Positions 33,055 to 41,800 of a stretch of DNA of 48,047 nucleotides are shown in pieces. The DNA lies in the NCBI GenBank assembly GCA_049644345.1, contig JBARRS010000198.1:1-48047 (forward strand), in the 5' to 3' direction. The position numbers were made by a program, and so were the translations under genes. The stretch comes from JBARRS01 sp049644345 (GTDB taxonomy: Bacteria > Actinomycetota > Thermoleophilia > Gaiellales > Gaiellaceae). Each line of letters begins with the position of its first letter. The stretch's first letter is position 1. The notes below the pieces were generated by a model. It did no database searches. It saw only the letters and a program-made list of their open reading frames with translations, and was not told where the DNA came from.

Positions 33055-33296
33055 CCCCCGGCTATTGCGCCGACGATCCGCACCGTCTCCTCGGCGAGCG
33101 GCGCATCGAGCCCGCCGCGGTCTCGCACGTCGACGCCATCGACGTAGACGTTGACGAGCCGACGCAGGTCGCCGCGCTCGTCGAAGAGCAGGTTCGCGAT
33201 CGGCAGCGCCCGCAGCGCCTCGGCGACGGTCGGCGCGTCCGTTTCGAAGCGGTTCCGGCCCCCGGCCTCGGCGGCGAGCATCGACGGAAGCAGCAC
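33051..33296 (-). CDS. MoaD/ThiS-like sulfur carrier protein
   Basis: 81 aa with a ubiquitin-like pattern (VAEALRALPIANLLFDERGDLRRLVNVYVDGVDVRD) ending in the diagnostic Gly-Gly (IVGAIAGG), which is adenylated and thiocarboxylated in MoaD/ThiS proteins. The GTG at 33296 overlaps the stop of the BNR-repeat gene by one base, so translation is coupled. No moaE, thiG or E1-like gene is in the window. Role: sulfur donor for molybdopterin, thiamin or another cofactor; the partner suggests something else (inference). Confidence 0.75.
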   Translation of the reverse strand: MLLPSMLAAEAGGRNRFETDAPTVAEALRALPIANLLFDERGDLRRLVNVYVDGVDVRDRGGLDAPLAEETVRIVGAIAGG

Positions 33297-34372
33297 TAGG
33301 GCGATTCGGCCACCTCCACTGAGAGCACCGGTGGGAGATGCGATGCCGCCTCGAGCCATTCGCCCCCCTCGTCCGGAGAGACGAAGACCGAGCCGCTCTG
33401 CGTCCCGAAATAGACACCGGCCGGGTCGAGCCGGTCGGATGCCGCTCCCTCCCGCATCACTGCGCCCCAACCGGGATTCGGAAGGCCGTGCGAGCACTCC
33501 TCCCAGCTCGCGCCGCCGTCTTTCGTTCGGTACACACCGACGCGCCCGTTCGTCGTCACGCGGTTCTCGGCGCCCACCTCGGGCACGACGAAGGCCGTGT
33601 CGGGCTCACGCGGGTGCAGTGCGATCGGAAAGCCGAAGCCGCTCGGCAGGCCGTTGCCCTCGAGGCGCTCCCAGCTCTCACCGCGGTCGTCCGAGCGGTA
33701 GACGCCGCAGTGGTTCTGCTGCCAGAGGCGCTCGGGTCGCTCGGGGTGGAGGAGCAGCTTGTGCACGCACTGGCCCACCTCGGCATACGGGTCAGGGAGG
33801 AACTCGGCCGCGACGCCCTGGTTGATCGGCGTCCAGCTCTCGCCGCCGTCGTCGCTTCGGAAGCCGCCCGCGGCGGAGATCGCGATGTAGACGCGGTTCG
33901 GGTCGCTCGGGTCGAGCTGGACGGAGTGGCAGCACATGCCTCCCGCGCCCGGCTGCCAGCGCTCACGCGTCGGGTGCTCGAGAATCCCCTGGACCGGTTC
34001 CCACACATCGCCTCCGTCCTCCGAGCGGAAGAGGACGCCGGGGGCGCCACCGAGCCAGAGAGTGTTCGGCTCGCGCTCTCGTCCCGGCTCGATGTGCCAG
34101 GTCTTCTCGAGCGCAAGCCCGCTCTCCTCGGGAAGGCCCAGCTGCTCCGCCCGCTGCCAGCTCTGACCCAGATCGCTCGAGCGGTGAACAGTGGCCCCGT
34201 AGACGAGGCTGTTCGTGCAGGCGTAGAGGACGCCGTTGCGACGATCGAGCGTCGCGTGGAAGATCTCCCAGCCCGTGAGCGTCGGGCCCTCGAGCTCCCA
34301 TCTCCGCCTCGCCTCGTCGCTCCGCAGAAGGAACAGGCCTTTGCGGGTCCCGGCGAGTAGGAGCACGCCCAT
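33296..34372 (-). CDS. BNR/Asp-box beta-propeller protein (exo-sialidase-like fold)
   Basis: 358 aa with six Asp-box motifs (S/T-x-D-x-G-x-x-W): SSDLGQSW, SEDGGDVW, SDDGGESW, SDDRGESW, TKDGGASW, SPDEGGEW, which indicate a six-bladed propeller. No signal peptide; the start MGVLLLAGTRKGLFLLRSD is typical of cytoplasmic glycosyl-hydrolase-like proteins of unknown function. Sialidase catalytic residues cannot be identified. Conserved CCHSVQLDP may hold a metal. ATG 34372 is chosen; GTG 34399 is possible. The overlap with the MoaD-like gene implies a joint role. Confidence 0.75.
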   Translation of the reverse strand: MGVLLLAGTRKGLFLLRSDEARRRWELEGPTLTGWEIFHATLDRRNGVLYACTNSLVYGATVHRSSDLGQSWQRAEQLGLPEESGLALEKTWHIEPGREREPNTLWLGGAPGVLFRSEDGGDVWEPVQGILEHPTRERWQPGAGGMCCHSVQLDPSDPNRVYIAISAAGGFRSDDGGESWTPINQGVAAEFLPDPYAEVGQCVHKLLLHPERPERLWQQNHCGVYRSDDRGESWERLEGNGLPSGFGFPIALHPREPDTAFVVPEVGAENRVTTNGRVGVYRTKDGGASWEECSHGLPNPGWGAVMREGAASDRLDPAGVYFGTQSGSVFVSPDEGGEWLEAASHLPPVLSVEVAESP

Positions 34373-34425
34373 CGGGGGAAGACGGTACCGCGTCGGCACG
34401 TTGAGCAGAAAACCAAGGAGGTGTG

Positions 34426-34824
34426 ATGGCGAACCTGACCGAGAAACAGAGCGAGTTCCTCGACAACCCGTTCGTGGGCACGGTGACGACCCTGAGGAGT
34501 GACGGCTCGCCGCACTCGACCGTCGTCTGGGTCGATCGCGAGAACAGCTATCCGTCCTTCAACACGGCGCGCGGCCGGGCGAAGGAGCGGCATCTCGAAC
34601 GCGACCCGCGCATCTCTTTGCTCGTGGTCGATCCACGAGACCCCTACCGGTGGGTGGCCTTGAGCGGAGAAGCCGAGCTCGTCGACGAGGGCGCGGACGA
34701 GCAGATCGACAAGCTCGCGAAGAAGTACCTCGGCAAGGACGAGTACCCCTGGCGCAGCCCTGAAGAGCGGCGCGTCAAGGTGCGGATCCGGCCCGAGAAG
34801 GTGGACTCGTCGGGTCTCGACTAG
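34426..34824 (+). CDS. PPOX-class F420/flavin-dependent protein
   Basis: 132 aa split-barrel protein: FVGTVTTLRSDGSPHSTVVWVD, SFNTARGRAKERHLERDPRISLLVVDP and WVALSGEAEL are the usual strands of the pyridoxamine-phosphate-oxidase-like family, many of whose actinobacterial members use F420. The ATG at 34426 follows AAGGAGGTG. Together with FbiC at 41801 it supports an F420-producing host. Substrate unknown. Confidence 0.8.
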   Translation: MANLTEKQSEFLDNPFVGTVTTLRSDGSPHSTVVWVDRENSYPSFNTARGRAKERHLERDPRISLLVVDPRDPYRWVALSGEAELVDEGADEQIDKLAKKYLGKDEYPWRSPEERRVKVRIRPEKVDSSGLD

Positions 34825-34837
34825 CGAGAATCGGCCC

Positions 34838-35284
34838 GTGCAGAAGGGCTCTGCCCCCCGTCTGCTCCGGGAGACGTGCCGTCAGCTGGTCGAGGAGCTC
34901 GACGCGGCGGGCTGTGCCATCTCACGGCTGATCGGTGAGCTGCTGGTGGAGCTCGCCGAATACACGCGCACAGGCCAGACGCTCGTCCTCGGCCACGGCT
35001 ACCTCCTGAGCGACTACCCGCTGACCCGCGAGGTGTTCGAGCTGAGGCGGGCCCGCATCGTCTCGCTCGCCGAGGAAGCTCCCGATCCGAGCGAGGCCCG
35101 CGTGCTCGAGGAGCTCGGCCTCGAGACGGTGATGATGCTGCCCCTCGAGGTCGACGGACGCTCATGGGCGCTCGTCGAGATCTACCACGAGGCCGGCAGC
35201 AGCTTCGCCGACGGTGACGTCAGCCGCGCCGAGGAGGTCGTCGCCGAGGCAGGGAGGAGGCTCGAGGGGCTCGAGCGCAGCTAG
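34838..35284 (+). CDS. GAF-domain-like protein
   Basis: 148 aa, apparently a single GAF fold (LVEELDAAGCAISRLIGELLVELAEYTRTGQTLVLGHGYLLSDYPLTREVFE ... LGLETVMMLPLEVDGRSWALVEIYHEAG). No output domain follows, so it may be a partner of a signalling protein or a ligand-binding stand-alone. Start GTG 34838, 13 bp after the PPOX gene, so an operon is likely. Confidence 0.7.
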   Translation: MQKGSAPRLLRETCRQLVEELDAAGCAISRLIGELLVELAEYTRTGQTLVLGHGYLLSDYPLTREVFELRRARIVSLAEEAPDPSEARVLEELGLETVMMLPLEVDGRSWALVEIYHEAGSSFADGDVSRAEEVVAEAGRRLEGLERS

Positions 35285-35322
35285 GAGCTCGCAATGATCC
35301 TGGCTCGGGGTGTGGTTCCCGG

Positions 35323-36375
35323 CTAGGCGTCTGCACGGATGCGGACGCGCGGGTCGAGTGAGCCGTGTACGAGGTCGGCGATCAGGTTCAAGACGACGAT
35401 GATCGCGGCGATGGTGAAGAAGATCGCCGCGATCAGCGGCAAGTCGTAGCCGATGTGGTCGCCGGCGAGCAGGCTCACGACGAGCTTCCCGAGTCCATTG
35501 AAGTTGTAGACGTACTCGATGTAGATGGAGGCCATGAGCGCGCCGCCGATGTCGAGCGCGACCATCGCCGCCAAGGGCAATAGCGCTAGCCGGAGCACGT
35601 GTGAGCGGAGGAGGCGCAACTCGGATGCTCCCTTTGCGCGCGCTGCAGCGACGTGCGGCTGCTGAAACGTCTCGAGAATGCGCCCACGGATCAGGCGGAC
35701 GTAGATGGGCAGGAAGAAGAGCGCGAACGTGAACCAGGGCAAGACGAGGTGGTGGGCCCAGCCAAGGGGACCGACACAGGCTTTGAACGTCTGTCCCGAA
35801 GGCGGCAGCAGCCCGTTCAGGCTGGGGGGATAGAGGACGGCGGCCTGGCCGTGGAGCGGGCAGTAGTCATAGGCCGGGGCGAGGTGAAGATGCTCGGCGA
35901 AGGTGCGCCGGAGCAGGAAACCGATGATGAAGGGATGGAAGGCGATGCCGAAGATCGAGACGAGCAGGATCGTACGGTCGATCAGCGTCTGCGCGCGCGT
36001 CGCCGAGACGACGGCGAGTGGAATCGCTAAGAGCAGGAGCACGAACACTCCGCCGAGGACAATCGAGGCGGTCTGGGGCAGCGCCGCCCTGAGCGCGGTG
36101 TCGATCTCCACCCCTCGCCAGGAGTTGCCGAAGCTCCCGTGGCGGATCAGGCGCCAAACGAACTTGCCGTACTGGACGTAGATGGGCCGGTCGACGCCGA
36201 GGCGGTGATCCTCGGCCTTCAGCTGTGCCGGTGTCGCGGCTCCTGAACCGAAGCAGTTCAAGACCACGCAGGCGGGATCGAACGGAACAACGCGGTCGAT
36301 CAGGAACGTCACCATCGTGATGGCGCACAGAACCACCAGGCCGGAGAGCAAGCGCCGGATGATGTAGCCCCACAT
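35323..36375 (-). CDS. ABC transporter permease, DppB-like
   Basis: 350 aa with six helices. WGYIIRRLLSGLVVLCAITMVTFLI is the typical DppB/OppB start, and the EAA-type loop is VAAARAKGASELRLLRSHVLR. It forms the channel of a peptide/nickel-type importer with the upstream permease (the stop of that gene and this ATG overlap as TGATG). No ATPase or binding-protein gene is adjacent on either side, so the complex must use subunits encoded elsewhere. Confidence 0.85.
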   Translation of the reverse strand: MWGYIIRRLLSGLVVLCAITMVTFLIDRVVPFDPACVVLNCFGSGAATPAQLKAEDHRLGVDRPIYVQYGKFVWRLIRHGSFGNSWRGVEIDTALRAALPQTASIVLGGVFVLLLLAIPLAVVSATRAQTLIDRTILLVSIFGIAFHPFIIGFLLRRTFAEHLHLAPAYDYCPLHGQAAVLYPPSLNGLLPPSGQTFKACVGPLGWAHHLVLPWFTFALFFLPIYVRLIRGRILETFQQPHVAAARAKGASELRLLRSHVLRLALLPLAAMVALDIGGALMASIYIEYVYNFNGLGKLVVSLLAGDHIGYDLPLIAAIFFTIAAIIVVLNLIADLVHGSLDPRVRIRADA

Positions 36376-37433
36376 CAGCTGCCGTAGGGGTCGAGAGCGC
36401 TGCGGAGTCCTTCGGCGAAAAGGGCGAAGGCGAAGACGGTGGCAAACAGCGCAGCCGTCGGCCAAAACGTCGTCCAGAACGAGGTCTGGTATGTGGTTGG
36501 GCCGCCGGGGATGAGCAGGGTTCCCCAGTTCGTCGCGATCAGGTTGCCCCAGCTGGCGTTCGGGACCGGGATCCCGAGGTTGAAAACCGAGAGTGCCGCC
36601 TCGAGCATGATCGTCGCGGCGACGATCAACGACCCGTAGACGATGATCGTGTCGACGAGGTGCGGCAGGATGTGCTTCCGCACGATGTAGATGTTCCGGG
36701 CGCCGATCATCCGCGCCGCCTCGATGAACTGCTGCTCGCGGAGCGACAGCACGTGTGCCCTGACAACGCGGGCGAGGTAGAACCAGTTGAAGACGCCGAT
36801 CACGAGGATCAGTCCCAGCGCCCCCGGGACGAACACTCCGCGGAGCGTCACGGTGTTGACTCGGATGCTGATCGTCGTCAGCCCGATCGCGATGAACAAG
36901 AAGAGGATCGGGAAGCCCATCGCGAACTCGGACAGGCGCGACAGAACTACGTCGATCGAGCCGCCGTAGAAGCCGGCAATCGCGCCCAGCGTCGTACCGA
37001 TCAGGATGGCGAGCGCTGTGGCCCCAAGCGCGACCTCGAGCGACGTTCTACCGCCGGCAAGGAGACGGAGGAACTCGTCGCGGCCGAGCGGGCCGTCGCC
37101 GCCGAGGATGAAGAGCGTCCGCGGCGTCTTCGCAGTCACCGGTTCTCCTGCAGGCAACGTCGGCACGTGTGTCCATGGCCCGACCGGCTTGCCGTTGGCG
37201 TTCGCGCCGAACGAGAAGATGTCGTCGGGCCCGTGGCCGAGAAGGTGCTCCGCAATCGGTTCGGCGATGAAGCAGGCGATGACGAGAAGGAGGATGAAAG
37301 TCCCGCTGACAACGGCGACGCGGTTCCGGCGCAGGCGCCGCCACATGTGCGCGTAGCCGCCCCTCCCGGGTGCGAGCTCGGGCAAGCCCTTCTCCTTGGC
37401 CGCTGAGGCGGGCGCCGCCACGCGCTTTCTCAT
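36375..37433 (-). CDS. ABC transporter permease, DppC-like
   Basis: 352 aa. A cytoplasmic N-terminus is followed by the first helix (VAVVSGTFILLLVIACFI), a long periplasmic insert containing GRDEFLRLLAGGRTSLEVALGA, and the EAA loop FIEAARMIGARNIYIVRKHILPH. This is the OppC_N plus BPD_transp_1 layout. The ATG at 37433 has GGAG about 7 nt upstream. It is the first large gene of the pair; a 25-codon ORF with its own ribosome site precedes it. Confidence 0.85.
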   Translation of the reverse strand: MRKRVAAPASAAKEKGLPELAPGRGGYAHMWRRLRRNRVAVVSGTFILLLVIACFIAEPIAEHLLGHGPDDIFSFGANANGKPVGPWTHVPTLPAGEPVTAKTPRTLFILGGDGPLGRDEFLRLLAGGRTSLEVALGATALAILIGTTLGAIAGFYGGSIDVVLSRLSEFAMGFPILFLFIAIGLTTISIRVNTVTLRGVFVPGALGLILVIGVFNWFYLARVVRAHVLSLREQQFIEAARMIGARNIYIVRKHILPHLVDTIIVYGSLIVAATIMLEAALSVFNLGIPVPNASWGNLIATNWGTLLIPGGPTTYQTSFWTTFWPTAALFATVFAFALFAEGLRSALDPYGS

Positions 37434-37452
37434 CGACGCTCCAACGTCGACT

Positions 37453-37530
37453 CTAATATGGCTCGGGACGCCAAATGCGTTCCGGCGTCTCCGCCTCCTC
37501 GACCCTGCCCAGCAGCGGCGTGCGAGCCAT
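37453..37530 (-). CDS. 25-aa small ORF upstream of the permease pair
   Basis: ATG 37530 preceded by GGGAGGAGTC encodes MARTPLLGRVEEAETPERIW and five more residues, ending in TAG at 37453. The stop falls in a TAGAGT box that could be the -10 of the permease genes. It may be a leader peptide, a small subunit, or chance. No family recognised. Confidence 0.35.
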   Translation of the reverse strand: MARTPLLGRVEEAETPERIWRPEPY

Positions 37531-37593
37531 GACTCCTCCCGGCCCTCGCTCTGCACACGAACCATCCAATATTCGGCTGGCAAACTCAACACC

Positions 37594-38460
37594 GTGCCGT
37601 TGACGATCTGCGACGTCGGCCCGCGCGACGGGCTCCAGAACGAGCCGGAGACGCTGGAGCCTGCTGTGCGGGCCGAGCTCGTGAACCGGCTCGCCGCCGC
37701 GGGCCTTCCGCGCGTCGAGGCGGTGAGCTTCGTCCGCGACGAGCGCATCCCGCAAATGGCGGGCGCCGAGGAGGTCGTCGCGGGCATCGAGCGGCGTGAC
37801 GGCACCGAGTACGCCGGCCTCGTCCTGAACGAGCAGGGTTGGAAGCGGCTTCGCGAGACCTCCCTCGACCGCGTCAACTGCGCGCTCGGCGCGACGGAAG
37901 AGTTCAACCGCCGCAACGGGAACGCCTCGCTCGAGGAGGCGACCGCGCGCGTCGAGGCGATCCTCGCCGCCGCCGACCGGCCGGGGACCGTGACGATCAG
38001 CGTGGCGTTCGGCTGTCCCTACGAGGGCAGGGTCGACCCGGGGACCGTGGCCCAGCTCGCAGCGCGGTTCGACGGCAAGGAGATCGTTCTCGCCGACACG
38101 ATCGGGGTCGCGACGCCGCGGGCCGTGCGCGCCCTCGTCGAGCGGACGAGCGCGGCCGGCTTCCACGGCCACAACACGCGCTCGACGGGCTACGCGAACG
38201 CGCTCGCAGCGTTGGATGCGGGCGCGACGGTCCTCGATGCTTCCGTCGGCGGCCTCGGCGGCTGTCCCTACGCGCCTCGCGCGACCGGGAACATCGCCAC
38301 CGAGGATCTCGTCTACCTGCTCGAGGGCGAGGGGATCGAGACGGGGGTCGACCTCGACGCGCTGATCGCGATCTCGGAGTGGCTCGAAGGCGTGTTGGGC
38401 CGACGGCTCGAGGGCCAGGTTTACCGCGCCGGCCCGTTTCCTGCCGGCGCGAGCGAGTAG
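37594..38460 (+). CDS. HMG-CoA lyase family enzyme
   Basis: 288-aa TIM-barrel lyase of the HMGL-like family (acyl-CoA cleavage to acetyl-CoA or related products). VGPRDGLQNE carries the metal-ligand Asp, FHGHN the two His ligands, and GGLGGCPYAPRATGNIATED the catalytic cysteine loop with the Asn ligand. The metal motif reads HGHNTRSTGYAN rather than the more common HFHDTxGxxxAN. It suits leucine breakdown or a related hydroxyacyl-CoA lyase reaction. Start GTG 37594 is 7 nt after CAAACT, like the gene at 16807. Confidence 0.85.
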   Translation: MPLTICDVGPRDGLQNEPETLEPAVRAELVNRLAAAGLPRVEAVSFVRDERIPQMAGAEEVVAGIERRDGTEYAGLVLNEQGWKRLRETSLDRVNCALGATEEFNRRNGNASLEEATARVEAILAAADRPGTVTISVAFGCPYEGRVDPGTVAQLAARFDGKEIVLADTIGVATPRAVRALVERTSAAGFHGHNTRSTGYANALAALDAGATVLDASVGGLGGCPYAPRATGNIATEDLVYLLEGEGIETGVDLDALIAISEWLEGVLGRRLEGQVYRAGPFPAGASE

Positions 38461-38981
38461 AGATCGGTTGCTCCCACGAAAGGCCCGGGCATGTTCTCGC
38501 GCTCCAGCGCCTCGCCGAGCTTGAGCGCCACGCGCACCGATGCGTCGTTTCCCTGCTGGATCAGGGAGATCAGGCGAGGAAGACCGAGGCCGTCGAGAGC
38601 CCAGTCGCGGACCGTCACCGCCGCCTCGGTCGCGAAGCCCTGCCCCCAGTACGCCCGCCCGAACGTCCAGCCGATCTCGTGCTCGACCCGACCGCGTGGA
38701 GCACGCGCGAGCGCGTGCGTCCAGCTGTCGCCGTCCCAGATCAGGATCCCCACCCGGCCTATCGGCCGCTCGTCCTCCTTTTGTACGACGACGAAGAGGC
38801 CACAGCCGTGCCGGTCCCAGTGCTCGCCCATCCGTCGCAGGATCTCCCCGGTCTCCCGTCGCGTCCGCGTCTTGCCACCGGTGTAGCGAACGACCTCGGG
38901 ATCGGCGAAGAACGGGGCGAATGCATCGACATCTGTCGGCTCGGGCAGCCGAAGGAGGAGGCGCTCGGTTTCGAGCCGCAT
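38421..38981 (-). CDS. GNAT-family acetyltransferase (RimJ/RimL type)
   Basis: 186 aa. MRLETERLLLRLPEPTDVDAFAPFFADPEVVRYTGG is the usual opening of Acetyltransf_3 enzymes; the acetyl-CoA site is FGRAYWGQGFATEAA. It should acetylate an amine (protein N-terminus, antibiotic or polyamine); substrate unknown. I choose ATG 38981 because a GATAAT box lies 7 nt upstream on this strand; ATG 38990 would overlap that box. The 3' end runs 40 nt into the convergent HMGL gene. Confidence 0.8.
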   Translation of the reverse strand: MRLETERLLLRLPEPTDVDAFAPFFADPEVVRYTGGKTRTRRETGEILRRMGEHWDRHGCGLFVVVQKEDERPIGRVGILIWDGDSWTHALARAPRGRVEHEIGWTFGRAYWGQGFATEAAVTVRDWALDGLGLPRLISLIQQGNDASVRVALKLGEALERENMPGPFVGATDLYSLAPAGNGPAR

Positions 38982-38988
38982 GCGCGCC

Positions 38989-38996
38989 ATTATCGT
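38989..38996. promoter_or_regulatory. Overlapping divergent -10 boxes (GNAT / VOC)
   Basis: ATTATCGT gives GATAAT on the minus strand (7 nt before ATG 38981) and TATCGT on the plus strand (6 nt before GTG 39003). Only 21 bp separate the two starts. It nearly repeats the ATTATCTT element at 7604-7611. Confidence 0.5.
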
Positions 38997-39002
38997 GTCG
39001 TC

Positions 39003-39382
39003 GTGGGCGGGATCCCCGTCACCGGCGTGAACGAGCTCGTTCTCGAGGTGCTCGACCTCCAGCGGGCCGCGCGCTTCTACAGCGAGGTGCTCGGGCTGCC
39101 GGTCCTCCGGCGATCCGACGAGCGCGTTTGGCTGATGGCCGGCGACCAGACCCGGATCGGGCTCTGGACTCCGCAGGTCGGGATCGCCGACGGGCGCGGC
39201 GGCGTCCATGTCCACTATGCGATGCACATCGATCCGAGCGACTACGACTCCGCGGTCGCGCGCCTGCGGGAGCACGGCTGCGAGCCGCACGAGGAGCACT
39301 TCGAGGACAACGAGACCCGCGCGGCGTATGTCACAGATCCGGACGGAAACGTCGTGGAGCTCTGGACGTGGACTCCCTCTCG

Positions 39383-39386
<4 letters not shown>
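39003..39386 (+). CDS. VOC/glyoxalase-family protein
   Basis: 127 aa, one beta-alpha-beta-beta-beta pair: VNELVLEVLDLQRAARFYSEVLGLPVLRRSDE, then VHVHYAMHIDPSD and AYVTDPDGNVVELWTW. Metal ligands may be the His in HYAMHI and the Glu in VVELW. GTG 39003 fits the leaderless pattern. The stop overlaps the next ATG (ATGA), so it is coupled to the DUF255 gene. Confidence 0.75.
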
Positions 39387-41272
<1,886 letters not shown>

Positions 41273-41275
41273 ACG

Positions 41276-41710
41276 CTACGCCGGCGCGCCCGCTTGCGCA
41301 GGGATCGCACCGAGCTGCTCGAGCATCCCAGCCGTGTCGCTCACGCCCCAGTGGGCGACGGCCTTGCCGTCCCGGAACTGGACGATGTCGATTCCGCCGA
41401 ACTCGACCTTCTTCCCGGTGGCCGGAATTCCCATGAACTCGCCTTCGTGCGTGCCTCGGATCGTGATCCGAGCGACGACCTTGTCGTCGTCGGCGAGCAG
41501 ATCCTCGACCTCGAACCTGAGGTCCGGGAAGGCTTCCCGAAAAGTTCGGAAGAGCTGCTTCACGCCCTCCCGCGTGGGCTCGAGTCCCGGCGGAAGCTGC
41601 TCGTACTCGCGGAAGTCCTCAGTCAGGAGATCGTCGATCAGGTCGACGTTTCCTTTGTTGACGACATCGTCGTAGAAACGCCGCATCGCCACCTTGTTCT
41701 GCTCCGACAC
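41276..41710 (-). CDS. SnoaL-like / NTF2-fold protein
   Basis: 144 aa with the ester-cyclase-like SnoaL pattern: MRRFYDDVVNKGNVDLIDDLLTEDFREYE, GREGVKQL-type helix, and GIDIVQFRDGKAVAHWGVSD. Members bind small hydrophobic ligands or act as cyclases and hydrolases. GTG 41710 follows GGAGGAC. Convergent with the DUF255 gene and divergent from fbiC across 90 bp. Confidence 0.8.
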   Translation of the reverse strand: MSEQNKVAMRRFYDDVVNKGNVDLIDDLLTEDFREYEQLPPGLEPTREGVKQLFRTFREAFPDLRFEVEDLLADDDKVVARITIRGTHEGEFMGIPATGKKVEFGGIDIVQFRDGKAVAHWGVSDTAGMLEQLGAIPAQAGAPA

Positions 41711-41800
41711 CGTGTCCTCCCTCGTCGTCTGACTGCGCGACTCTACGCGACTTTGAGGGCGGGCTCGTCACCGTCCGCTGAGCACGTAAGCTCCGGCGGG

